From: Clitopilus passeckerianus
Lineage: Eukaryota; Basidiomycota; Agaricomycetes; Agaricales; Entolomataceae
Assembly (NCBI GenBank): GCA_944990035.1
Contig: CALYLX010000054.1
Location: forward strand, 62,001-126,000
Direction: 5' to 3'
Length of the DNA stretch: 64,000 nt
Shown here: in pieces, positions 42,085 through 53,313 of the stretch
How positions within the stretch are numbered: the stretch's first letter is position 1
Layout of the letters: every line of letters begins with the position of its first letter
Translations under genes and position numbers: made by a program
The notes under the pieces: model-generated
What the model was told of the DNA's origin: nothing
The model's input: only the letters and a program-made list of their open reading frames with translations
Database searches by the model: none

Positions 42085-45000
42085 ATGGCACCACCCCCAC
42101 CCCCAATGTGTTTGCCCTTTACCTCAAAACCCAGACGTCGGCTATCCTGGTCAAGCGCTGTCCCTCCACCTGCTTCGCCCAGAGACACTATGACCCGCCG
42201 ACCTTCAGAATCGCCCACGCCCACAATTCGTAATGACGATGACGACGACGATCGGCTAACCTTTAAAACCGACTCTGAAAAGTGGGACGTTCCCCAAACT
42301 CTCCCTGAATTTCAGACCAGTAAGAAGGGCAAGCCCTCGTTGAAGCGTTCCAACACCATGACTGGTACCAAGAAGTCTACGAAGTCGACAGGAGGGTCTA
42401 GTAAATGGGGCTATGGATGGGGAATTGGGAAGAAGCAGAAAGAGAAAGAGCTGGAGGCTGAGCAGACGGCTTCCATGACTTCCGAGACCAATTTGCCACT
42501 CTACGAACCCCCAATGACTTCGTCACCCCCCTCAAACCCTCCAACGCGCAGCAATTCTCAATCGACCCAAGCCAGCCGGTCTACCCAGAAGTCTCAATCC
42601 ACTCAGCGGTCACAACGATCTCAACTTTCCCAAGCCAGCCAGGGGACAGCTAAACCGGACCTGCAGCGGGGCGACTCTCAGAGGAGCCATGCAAGCAACT
42701 CGACAGCACGCACCCTCGCCAGCAAGGTCCTGCCTCCTACCCCTGGCTCCTCGCGGCCTCACCTCTACCCCAATGACTCCTCCAGCACACTCGTCGGATC
42801 CGCCCTGGAACGCAAAATGAATGAAACTGACTCCTTCCAGGACGACCGGGACACCATTGACCGGCTGGAAAAGCTGCGGGAACTCATGGCTCAGCAAACG
42901 CTTGACTATTAGTCAGTTCATTCACCTATTTCACTTCCATAAATTTTCTCATCTCTTCACAGTGTTATCCCCAACGAGGACGCACATGGATCTGAAATTG
43001 TGGCCGACAGTGACCAAAGACGGCAATATATAACTTTGTAAGTGCATTGCATATTGAACCCTGGAGATCCATCCTGATCGGTTGGTAGATTCTATGGCTC
43101 TTCTGGCGATGCGGTGGTTACCATGAACAATGCCTACTTATTCGTTGATGCACGATACTGGGTTCAAGCAAAGCACTCCGTAGACAAGAATTGGACTGTC
43201 GTGCGAGCGGGCGATGTGGGCCAACCAAAGGACTGGATGGAATGGATTGTGGTATGTTTTCCGACTCTTTCTGAACGTCCGCCCAGCTCAATATTTGCAG
43301 GGCCGAGCACAAGCCAGCAGGATTGGCATAGATGGTCGAATGATCTCTCATGAGAAGGCTCAGCTGCTCTCGAATAAATTAGACAAGACGTCGAAGCTAG
43401 TTTTCCCAACCCAAAATCTCATCGATCTGGTCTGGAAGGACAAGCCACAGAAATCAAAGGCGCCGATATATTTACAACCCATAGAATTTACTGGTGAGCA
43501 TCCTCCGAATCCTCTGACGAATTACATTCCTCATGTTTAATCAGGCGTCAGCGCGCACACCAAACTCATGAAGCTACGTGAATGGATTCGAGCCCAACCA
43601 CCTTCTGTACCCTCCTATTCGAAAACTCCGGCAACACCGCAGCAAATGCAGGCTGGGACTCTGATTTCTTCTCTGTCCGCCATTGCTTATTTGCTGAACA
43701 TCCGTGGTTCTGACATCCCCCACAATCCTCTATTCCACGCTTACCTATACGTTGGCATCGACAAGGCCGTGATTTTCCTGGATGCAAGCAAGGTCGTCCC
43801 TGAAACAGCGGATTACCTCGCGGGATTGAATGTAGAGAGGAAGGAATATCTTGAACTGTGGACATTCCTGCGATCTCGAGGCTGGGGTGAAGGAAAGGTT
43901 TGTCTAATGCTCAAATTGTCTGATTACGATACTCAACTCAGTCTTCTAGATTCTCATCTCTGCGGGAACCTCACAGGCTATTTCACTCATGCTCACTCAT
44001 TATCGATACACTGTCGCTCCATCTTACGTCGACAGTATGATGGCTGTCAAGAACGACACGGAGCTCGAAGGGATGAAGAGAGCGTATCTTCGTGATGGAG
44101 CGTCTTTCGTAGGTGTCAATTACATCGTCACGGTATCCACATTTCTCACCCATGCCTTGTAGGTCCGATTTCTGGCATGGCTCGAGGCTAAACTCCAAGA
44201 TGGTTACGACATTACTGAATGGGAGGCTGCCTCTCGCTTGACGGAGTTCAGGAGGCACAACAAGCACTTCATGGGTATCGCCTACAAATCTATTTCCGCC
44301 ACAGGTGCCAATGCTGCCCTTCCGCACTATACACCTCGCAAGTCCACAGCCAAGATGATCGAACGTGATACGCCATACCTCAAGTGGGTCTTACACCTGC
44401 CCGTCAATTTTCGTGTACTCACATTTTCATTAGTGATTCTGGAGGACAGTACCGAGATGGGACTTGCGATACTACCCGCACGGTTCACTTCGGCCGACCG
44501 ACAACAGAACAGTGTGAAGCGTATACACGAGTCTTGCAAGGTCATGTGAGTTGGTCAATTCCGCAAAAACGCATCGAATACTGATATTGGATTCGCTTAG
44601 ATTGCCATTGACTCTGCCGTTTTCCCTGAAGGCACCTCGGGTCGCCAATTAGACGTTCTGGCCCGCAAGGCCCTATGGAAAGATGGCATGAACTATATGG
44701 TACGTTACCCCGCGTTTATCTTCACAACTCCGGATCTTAACGTTGGCCTCCCCTTTGCAGCATGGAACTGGTCATGGATTTGGCTCGTTCTTGACCGTAC
44801 ATGAAGGCCCTCAAAGCTTCTCGAGCGACGTCGCTTTGGTTCCAGGACACGTTATCACTAATGAACCTGGTTTCTGTAAGTAAACAGGCCTACACCACGT
44901 TGTTATCTTTACTGACAGGACTATCATCATGACAGATCTCGAAGGCAAATGGGGAATGAGAATAGAGTCCGCACTGGCGGTACGTCGAGTGAGGGTGAGC

Positions 45001-45369
45001 CTAGACGCTTTAAACGTTTACCGGCGGCAAATCTGACTTCCTTCTTTTTCCATTGCAGACCAAGAACGAGTTTAATGGAAACGTCTGGCTCGGGTTCGAG
45101 CGGTTGACGTGCGTACCAATCCAGGCTCGCATGGTCAAGGACAGCATGTTGACGAAGGAGGAGAAAGCATGGCTCAAGGTGAGGCTCACCACCTTCATCT
45201 CTTGGACCAACGTCTAATTTCCGTTCAGGACCATAACTCAAGGTGCTGGGATAAGCTGAGCCCTCTTCTCCAAGATGACAAGCGTGCCTTGAAGTGGCTC
45301 AAGCGCGAAGCAGAGCGAGGCATAGGACTCGCTCAAGGCCCTGGTGGCATCAACATTGACTGGGATTAG
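42085..45369 (+). CDS. Xaa-Pro aminopeptidase (aminopeptidase P, M24B) with long disordered N-terminal extension
   Basis: This cytosolic-type dimetal peptidase removes an N-terminal residue next to proline. The first exon (42085-42911) encodes ~255 disordered residues rich in Ser, Thr, Gln and Pro, including a basic [14 protein letters not shown] patch. They run in frame into the family start [29 protein letters not shown], which is formed across the intron 42912-42962. Later exons (42963-43037, 43089-43251, 43301-43493, 43545-43897, 43950-44108 and more to 45369) give the creatinase domain and the catalytic domain. Metal ligands are visible: [16 protein letters not shown] (two Asp), [14 protein letters not shown] (His), ITNEPGF (Glu) and FERLTC (Glu). 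The usual DGTTD is DGTCD here. The C-terminus, [12 protein letters not shown], is typical. An alternative ATG at 42025 adds 20 residues. Confidence 0.9.
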
Positions 45370-45737
45370 TCTTGATGCCTGTTAGGCTAACTTATGATCG
45401 TCCATTCTTCATTTCTGTATTGCGACACCCCTCTTGTTACATTTTTTTCCGTTTCCTTCTTTCCCGTCATACCACTACGTATTTTATATCCCCTGGCTGT
45501 GCCACTAAAAGCATGTCATTAGGACTCGCAACCAGCGACACCCCATACTCTTCATTTCGGGTTTCTGTACTTTTTAGTATTATACCGTGGCCTTCGTGCC
45601 CTCACACTCACATACAGCCAGACGGACACAATAGATTGCCTTCTTTGTATACATCGCCTGCGTGAATCTCGTAAATGGACAAAGTATAATAGAGTACAAG
45701 ATATGAGAAAGAAGCATCGTAGGACACGCATTATGAA
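45370..45737. other. convergent 3' spacer, no gene seen
   Basis: This T-rich sequence lies between the aminopeptidase stop and the NOG1 stop, which face each other. It probably holds both 3' UTRs. Confidence 0.5.
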
Positions 45738-48196
45738 TCACCGCCGTTGGGTTTTGCCTCCCTTCCGTTTTCCAGCGAACAGATGTTTCGGCTGCATGAG
45801 GTCTGTTAGAAGAATGCTGGCGGCAATTGCAAGAAACTCGTACCATTTTTGTTCGGATGGCACGGTCGCTCTCTCCGGCTTTGCCAACCATATTGCGAGC
45901 TCTCTGGCCGAGATTGCGTAGCTCGATAGCTTTCTTGGCTTGCTGCAGTAGACGGGGCGATAAGCACCAATGCATGCGAAATGCATCCGTGAGATTACGA
46001 ACCGCAGGATCACGCAAGCCAGACAACAACCGATTCCCTCTAGGTGCTCTCCTATCCACAGCAACCACAGCCCCAGAATTGCCCTTCGCCCTCTTCAACT
46101 TCGGAGCCTCAACGTCATCAACATCCATCCACCCGTCTTCACCTTCGCCAGACCCTGGCCCACTGCCATCAGAATCCATATCCACATCCTCATCTTCCGC
46201 ATCATCACGCTTCCTCTTAGCGCCCTGGATCTTCGCCAACATGGCTGCACGTTCTTGAATACGGCTGGGGTCGTATCCGGCTTTGGTGAGCTCGGTGGTG
46301 AGCTCGGTGATGGTTCGCAGACCCGCGGTACGGGGAAGCTTGGCCCCGTTCTTCAAGGCCTTTTTGTTATGTTGAGAGATGAGACGGTGACCCTTCGCAC
46401 TAGCCAGTTCAGCAGCTTCGCGTTCGTCATCAGAATCGAACTGTGGGGATTAGAGTTAGATAGGTAAAGGATATAACACGAAAAAAACCACACCATATCT
46501 TCCTCGCTATCGTAGAAGCCTTCCGCGGCAAGACGTTCTTCTTCACGCTCGAGGGCATCAAGTTTCTCAGCGATATCAGGATCGATGAAGTCTGCAATGT
46601 TCTTGCCATCCATGATTTCAGGAATGATATCTTGCTTCCATTCTGGGTTGGCAAGCAGGTAATCCTCTGAACAAAATGCCATAATCAGTATCCGGAAAAA
46701 TGTCGACATTGAAATGAAACCGACGTTTAAGATTGATATTATAGACACCTGCACCACCTTCCTCAGCCTCCACGTCCCTGGCAAGCCTCCTCCTCTCCGG
46801 ATCCTCCTTATCGTACTTCTTCTTATTCTTTGCTCCCTCGGGAATGTGAGGAGCCCTGACCACATCGTCTCGGGGTTTAGGCTGAGCGACATGTATCCTG
46901 TTAATGACGTTGTTGATCTTGCTGCCCTTGATCTTAGTATCGACTCTGTGGGCGAGGAGAGCATCGCAAGCGACGTTCTTGACGTTCATGACGCCTTCCT
47001 CGGAGTAGCAGGAGGTCTGGACGCAGGTAACATTGCAGGTATCGATAATTTCTTGAACGAGGGCTTTGGGTTCGGGGGCGAGGTCTTCGAGACGAGTGAC
47101 ATCGATCTTGTTAATCACGAGGAGGGTAGGCTTATTACTGAAAAGAGGTTTGATGGAGTGGAAAAGTTTACACTGCGGCCAGGTACGATTAGTAGGCGCT
47201 CAAAGAAAAGACAGGAAACCCTTACTTGTGCTTCCACTGTGTAGCCGCATTGTTCGCTGAGATCCATGAAATATAATACACAACACTTGAGATGGGCAAG
47301 AGCAGTAATACTCTGCATCTCGATAGTGTTCATTTCCTCAAGGGGGTGGTCAAGAATACCAGGGGTATCAATGACTTGCCATCGGAGATACTTGTAGTCA
47401 AGATGACCGACGAAGAGAGATTTTGTGGTGAAGGCATAGGGCTGGACATCGACATCCGCCCGGGTCACCTTGTTCATGAAGGATGACTTTCCGACGTTGG
47501 GGTAGCCACAAACGATAAGGGTTCGGGTGTTTGGATCTATAGCGGGAAGACGGGAGATGTGTTGACGGACTTGCTCAAGATATGCAAGCGGGTCTTTTTG
47601 GCGGCGCATGATAGTGGCCATGCTGAAAATAGGTGAATTAAAGTCATTAATATTCATTAAAAATATATCATACTCACCGACCGAGAGCGGCCCTTTTGAG
47701 TTGCTTGCATCGGTACAAAGAGTCACCAAATTTAAGGAGACGACAATAGTCTTTTGCGACCTGGTCAATGAGATGTTTGGCAGTCCGTAGCTGACCAAGA
47801 GCAAGCTTGTAATGGTTCTTGTCGTAAAGAACGTTCAGCAGAGACGAGAGGAATGGATGTAGATCCTGTTAAAAGCATCAGTAAAAGTCACAAGCTGATA
47901 AATTGGCTGGAAACCCACATCAAGGAGGGGAAATTCGGTCAAGATCCCAGTCAACTTCTCCTCGAAAGCATCTTGCGTGAACTTGACTTTTCTCATATAA
48001 AAGTTCCTTATCCTACTGATCTTGAAGTTCTTATGAATAACCTAGAGAACGTATGAAAGCCTCAGCAATACGATCTCGAACCAGAGCACAATTTACGCAC
48101 CGTAGGGGTCTTTCGTTGGGTTTTGGACAGGACAATGTCCAAGAAGTCCGCTGCCGTAGGGACGGGGGAGATTGCCTTGAGCCCGCTTGTCGACAT
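45738..48196 (-). CDS. nog1: nucleolar GTP-binding protein Nog1 (60S ribosome assembly)
   Basis: Nog1 is a TRAFAC GTPase that binds pre-60S particles in the nucleolus and is released in the cytoplasm. The start exon (from 48196) reads [20 protein letters not shown], then [12 protein letters not shown]. Following exons give [18 protein letters not shown] and [20 protein letters not shown], the conserved Nog1 N-terminal helical bundle. The G domain has G1 GYPNVGKSS, switch and G3 [13 protein letters not shown], and G4 NKID. Then come the family NLKRRFHFN segment, [20 protein letters not shown] and an acidic, Lys/Arg-rich C-terminus. A final small exon encodes [17 protein letters not shown], the typical Nog1 end, with the stop at 45738-45740. 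Introns are short, and several exons in the 46.4-47.2 kb part are inferred from family order. Overall identity is secure. Confidence 0.93.
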
Positions 48197-48428
48197 CGTG
48201 GCTTACAACGGCGGCAAAGATTGGAGAAACGGTCTTGAGCTCGTCGTCCAAGACGGTGCTGAAGGCGATCAAGATTTTTTCCTGCAAATGTTTCCCACAA
48301 TCCCACGTGCCGATATCCCCGGTTATGTAGTCGGCCCGGCGTCAGCGCGTTAGCAGCAGCAACCACATTTCCTGCGCTTTGTTTCGGCTTCGTCCCAGCC
48401 AAGTTCCAGCCATCCGAGTCCACAGCAC
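48197..48428. promoter_or_regulatory. 232-bp divergent promoter between nog1 and an F-box-like gene
   Basis: Start codons at 48196 (minus) and 48429 (plus) diverge over 232 bp. There is no clear TATA box. The call is based on arrangement. Confidence 0.45.
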
Positions 48429-49925
48429 ATGAGTAGCAGTGTCATTCCGCGACTAATTGGAATGGCACTTGGCTACTCTATAGGTCTCATTGAACGCGTC
48501 ATCTTGGCCGTTTCTCAGAGACTTCACGGAGCCGCCTCCGAGAAAGGCTCCAGCTGCATATCTCGAAAAAACTTCCGAGAAAGAGTCGAGCTTCTACCCG
48601 AAATCATAGATGAGATAATTGACTGCCTTCATGTTCGCGACGACCGACATACACTCCTCGTGCTATGCCTAGTCTCCAAATACACCATGAAACGAAGCCG
48701 CCGTCTTCTCTTCTCAACCGTCCTCTTTCAGAACCGAAATGATAGAGACTTTGACACGTTTCTCAGCCTACTAGACGTGCCTTGGACGAGTCTCTCAGGA
48801 GCTGTGCAGAAGATACACCTCCACCGTATAGGTTCTAAAGATCGTGTATATGAGTACGATTCCAACCGAAGCCAATCCCGCATCCTTTCCAACCTCCGCA
48901 ATGTCAGATCACTCTGGCTAACGTCCGTGGCATGGGGAGCGTCCGTACCACTGTGCATTCTTACACTCCTCGGAGCGCTTCCAATAACTGATATCCAGCT
49001 GGATAAAGTCACAATCACCTCGTCCAGGGGTATGCGGAACCTATTCTTGTGGTTCCCTCTTACCGTGAAGACAGTCTCAATGTACAATACCCAAGACTTT
49101 GATCAAGAATGGGACGAGGCCAACGACACTATTGATGCGCCTCAAGCAACTGTATACCAACTCACCTGGCATTTCCAGGCCTTGGACACCTACACTTTAG
49201 TTAGGTTCAGGCGGATGTGGGAGCCTTTCCTCACAGATCCCCCCAACGCAAAACTTTCAGTCGACGCGTTATACCTCCAACTCTCTGACCTGTGTTATCC
49301 GGAAAGACAACAATACCTACCCTTCGTATCCCAATTCATTCAACGCGTCGCTCCTTCCATCAAAAGCATTTCTCTGAACGTCCGTTTTGGGCTATCTGAG
49401 TGTGGTACGTACAAGCTACCAACAGTAGCCTCTCCGCCTAAACTTACCCTTCCACCATCAGACCCAAACCCCGCCTTCGAAGCCCTAGATCTCTCCTCAT
49501 GCACCAACCTCCGCAAAATCCACATGGGCCTTATCGAACCCCTCCTACCCTCCGAAATCCCATTCTGGGTCTCCCTCATCCACAAATTCCTCTCTCCCCT
49601 CCTCACCTTTAGCTCGCCCCAGGAAATCATCTTCACCATAGACCACGGCGCTGAGCTTATTGAATCTGAAAGTATAGAAAGGCTAAGAATGTTTCCTTGG
49701 ACGGAGGTGGTGACGAGCTTACATGAGAAATGTCAGTACCTGAGAAAGGTAGTTCTTCGGATTGGGACGCATTATCCGGAGAAGTGTGTATACCTGGATA
49801 CGTTGCGTGCGACGGCGCTTAGGGAGTTGGAGGATGCGGGGCTGGTGAAGCTGCGGCAGTATCAATGGAAGAACCAGGTTGATCCTATTGTGACGAGCGT
49901 GAGTCTACTTGTTGGAATTGTATGA
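48429..49925 (+). CDS. F-box-like/LRR-like protein, intronless
   Basis: A single exon encodes 498 residues. After a hydrophobic N-terminal segment (LIGMALGYSIGLIERVILAV) comes an F-box-like start (VELLPEIIDEIIDCLH). It is followed by LLVLCLVSKYTMKRSRRLLF, the 'CSLVSKxW...R..LF' pattern of a distinct mushroom F-box-like subfamily. The body has LRR-like strands (ILSNLRNVRSLWL, PITDIQLDKVTI). A conserved-looking C-terminal region is rich in acidic residues and Leu (LRELEDAGLVKLRQY). The hydrophobic N-terminal stretch is unusual for an F-box protein and could be an amphipathic or membrane-associating helix. Substrate and partners are unknown. The codon bias shifts from C-rich to G-rich third positions near 49650, but the frame stays open. 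Confidence 0.7.
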   Translation: MSSSVIPRLIGMALGYSIGLIERVILAVSQRLHGAASEKGSSCISRKNFRERVELLPEIIDEIIDCLHVRDDRHTLLVLCLVSKYTMKRSRRLLFSTVLFQNRNDRDFDTFLSLLDVPWTSLSGAVQKIHLHRIGSKDRVYEYDSNRSQSRILSNLRNVRSLWLTSVAWGASVPLCILTLLGALPITDIQLDKVTITSSRGMRNLFLWFPLTVKTVSMYNTQDFDQEWDEANDTIDAPQATVYQLTWHFQALDTYTLVRFRRMWEPFLTDPPNAKLSVDALYLQLSDLCYPERQQYLPFVSQFIQRVAPSIKSISLNVRFGLSECGTYKLPTVASPPKLTLPPSDPNPAFEALDLSSCTNLRKIHMGLIEPLLPSEIPFWVSLIHKFLSPLLTFSSPQEIIFTIDHGAELIESESIERLRMFPWTEVVTSLHEKCQYLRKVVLRIGTHYPEKCVYLDTLRATALRELEDAGLVKLRQYQWKNQVDPIVTSVSLLVGIV

Positions 49926-51825
49926 GAAAGGTGCTGATTGCTAAATATTGGAAGTGGCCGTTACATTGGAGGGATGCAATGACAATAGATTCCGATTAGA
50001 CACTAGCTCAGTTCGAGCATGTTTAGAGCCATTCTTCCTTGGGGTATATGATCGGGATTTTCTTTCCTTCGAGTCATCATCGAGATAACCAGGTTTGCAA
50101 CCTTCCTTGTTTGCCTTCAGGTCCCTAGAACTATACAGGATGACGCCGTTCCATTGGCATACTACTCTGCATACTCCATTGGAGATACTGCTTAACACAT
50201 TTTTTATTAACTCCAACCCCTTGAGGAACTGGCGAATGCCCCTAACCTACCCACAGAACTGACACCAACTGATCCACACCTTCTTACCACCCATGCCTCG
50301 ATCTAAGTAACAAAGGCTGAACCGAAGGCAGTCTCGCACGGCTTAGGCTAGGGACATGAACGATCGAGCGTATCGCGTCATTATGAGCCACGAGTCAGTC
50401 CATGCGTGAAATGCGAGGCCGCCTGAGCCTCATGCAATATTACCCAGCCAGAGAACAAGGCAAACTTTTCGAGGACCGACCTTCGGCTGAAGATGTAATG
50501 CAGACCAGAGTCGATGAGGGAAAATTTGGAGGGATCATCGGCACATATTAGGCGTCAATTTTCGAAGACGACTATAGCGGAACGGGTCTCATTGTTGTAT
50601 CAGCAAGCGAGCGATATATTATCGGCAGAAAGCTAACCTCTGAATGTCATCCCAGCTAAGCGCGGAAGCCCTCGGTAGTGTTATGACCATGTGAAGAAGT
50701 TAAGAGGTCGACGCCACCGATCCAGACGGGTTTACAGGCCGAAAGTTCCAGCTCTTCACCGTCCGATAATTGGTTCTGCTCCAAACCCCTCCACTTCTTA
50801 TCGTTCAGAGGAGACCAATTATCCAAGGGTAGAATGCCCTAGAATTTGGGGTAGAGCGGGGAGTATTCAAATTCACAAACACGACCGAGCAGGGATAGGA
50901 GTAAGATGACCTCGAAACAGCAAGCAATTTTCCCAACTCGTGTAGACTGCAAGGAAACGTGACAAGCCAGAGACATGCATGGTGAAGAAGTTGTAGAAAT
51001 TCTGATGCCTGTTTCAAAGCCCGCACGAGGCAGGCTTGTTGACAGCTTTTGTTGGCTATTAGTTTGTCGTTTGTCGTCATGAGCCCTCTATTGTCAATAG
51101 AGTGAATTGCAAGACGATTGGCTAGCAGAGGTTTTGGGGACATGAAGTGCTCGCAACGGGCCGTCGGATCTGTTGGATCCAGTCGAAGGAGGCTAGATGT
51201 ACCTTTTCCCCAGGTCGTGCCAACTCAAGGGTGCATGGAGGTGCCAGCCTGTTCCGGGTCTATTCTATTTGGGTATGAATATTATAAGGGGAAATTTAGG
51301 TCCTTGATGTGTGTCACCTCCGTGAAGACTCGGAATTTGTAGAGGATTCCCTCTGCACAGTAAGTTGCCACTGGCCAGCAGCGCCGCGGGCGCAATAGTT
51401 TCTTATTGTTTGAAACTATCATTATTGTGAGCGCAGGGACGATTTCTAGGGAAACGACGGAGATGGATTCGAGGAAAGTTAAATGTGAATGGTGGCTATG
51501 CTAAAATTGCGGAGTCCGGCACGTATTTGTGGCATCGCCAACGGAGGAAGGCTGGTGGGGTCACCTCATGATCAGCCATGACTTGATCTCGCGAAAACTG
51601 ATAAGAAGGCGTGAAGGACAGGCGGCGTGCAGTACATTCTACACGTTGATATCGATCGCCCAACAGCATGCAGCCTCGATTCCGTAGGCTAGCTTGAGAA
51701 GGGCACAGTTCTTCACTGAAACGAATCTCACGGGCAACACTTACAAAGCCCCTGAAAGTCTCCAGCGCCACGGGCTGTGACCTGCTCCTCTTTTTTCCCT
51801 GAACCACTCAACGTCAGGCTCGACG
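49926..51825. other. 1.9-kb gene-poor interval
   Basis: I see no frame longer than ~112 codons and none with domain content. No tRNA-like or repeat structure was noted. Confidence 0.4.
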
Positions 51826-53187
51826 ATGGCGAGTCCAACGACACTGCACCTCCCCCAGGAGCTTGTGGACACTATTCTCGACCATCTTCACAATGAACGC
51901 TCGTCGTTGAACAACTGCGCCGTCGTCTGTCGTTCTTGGCTTCCAACAAGTCGATTGCATTTGTTCTGGAGGATTTCCCTATCCGTAGCCAGCCCAAATA
52001 TGCCACCTGCAGAACGGTGCAAGCGATTGCATCGATTCCTGGCACAGCACCCAGAAATCGTCTCAAACATTCGAGAGCTCGAAGTCTACGAGGGTTCACC
52101 AGGTCAAACCTCGCAGACCCCCGCAGTCAGATCGACAACATGGATAGCTACGGAGAGGACATTCACCCCTCTTCTTCTCATGCTCACGCATCTGAGGAGG
52201 CTGGAATTCAGTGCCCAGTCGACTCTTCATTGGGGAACCCTACCACGCCCCCTTCAGGATGGAATTCGCCACGTGCTGTCCCTCCCCACCCTAGCCTACA
52301 TACGGCTCAAGTCCTGGTCCTTCTCGAGCTTCACCAGCTTCGCCAACCTCTTCGGCCATTGCAGAAACCTCAAAGGACTTGCCCTCATCGCGTGCCGAGT
52401 CAGCAATGACGCCGAAGACGCCCTCTCGGTGGCACCGATCGCACCATTGGTCAGCGACTCGTCCGATTCAGAGGGCGAGGATGGTCCGGAACCTGGGACC
52501 TTCAACATTTGTCACCGTCGCTGCCAGTTGGAGTTCCTTACACTGGACTATGTCGACTTCAGTTATCTGGGATACTGGCTAAGCCATCAAACGACCGTCG
52601 ATCTCACCTCCCTAAGGGAGCTTCGGTTCGCTCATTTCCTCGACTTTGCCTCGATTCAGAGACTTCTGCAAGGCACGAGTAGTTCATTGGAGCATTTCCA
52701 CCTGAAACCTGGCGTGTGGGATGGTAAGTTTTATTTCTGATCGGCGCATTGGGCCTCCGTCGGATCTAACCTCCAACAATTGCTAGTACATCCCATCGAT
52801 TTCACGTCCAACACAAACCTACGTTCTGTAAAAGTCACCCTCGAAGACCCTCTCTACGCACTCCCTTGGGCGAAGGCACTACTTCGCAGCATCTCAACCT
52901 CAAACGTCCTCGAACGGATAGGCCTTGAGTTCTACACCGATCTCAAGCAGATGACCGAGGGCTGGGACGAACTGGACACGCTACTCGTAAAACCGGAACT
53001 AGGCGCACCCCGGCAAGTCGACATAGGCCTCTTCGCTGCACCCTCCAACGCCGAGTTCCTCAGGGTGAAGGAGGCGCTATCCGGTCCCAACGAGCGGGGG
53101 ATCTTGAGGGTGTACCAGCTGGGGATCAAGAGCCAACGCTCGAGTCGACAACTCATGCCACGGATCAGCCGCTACGAGCTTAGTTGA
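51826..53187 (+). CDS. F-box protein, two exons
   Basis: Exon 1 (51826-52723) and exon 2 (52787-53187) join over a 63-nt GT-AG intron to give 432 residues. The N-terminus MASPTTLHLPQELVDTILDH is an F-box, followed by the typical NNCAVVCRSWLPTSRLHLFW. This is the 'LPQELVDxIIDHLxD...L..CALVCRSWLPxSRxxLF' subfamily, very common in Agaricomycetes. The body is weakly LRR-like, with an acidic insertion (SDSSDSEGEDGPE) and a block on histidine/cysteine residues (FNICHRRCQLEFLTLDYVDF). Likely an SCF adaptor; the target is unknown. The gene is convergent with the G-alpha gene. Confidence 0.85.
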
Positions 53188-53313
53188 AGTGAGGTTCAAC
53201 TCTCTCGTGTGTCTACATTATTTCTCTCCCTACGTGTCGCTTCCACCATTATACAAAAATATGAAGCATAAGTAATATGTATGATTATGTTACAAGTACG
53301 GATTCTGAGATGC

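Noticed and set aside
47853..48056. 67-codon plus-strand frame ([14 protein letters not shown]...)
   Set aside because: It is antisense to N-terminal exons of nog1, which are supported by family sequence.
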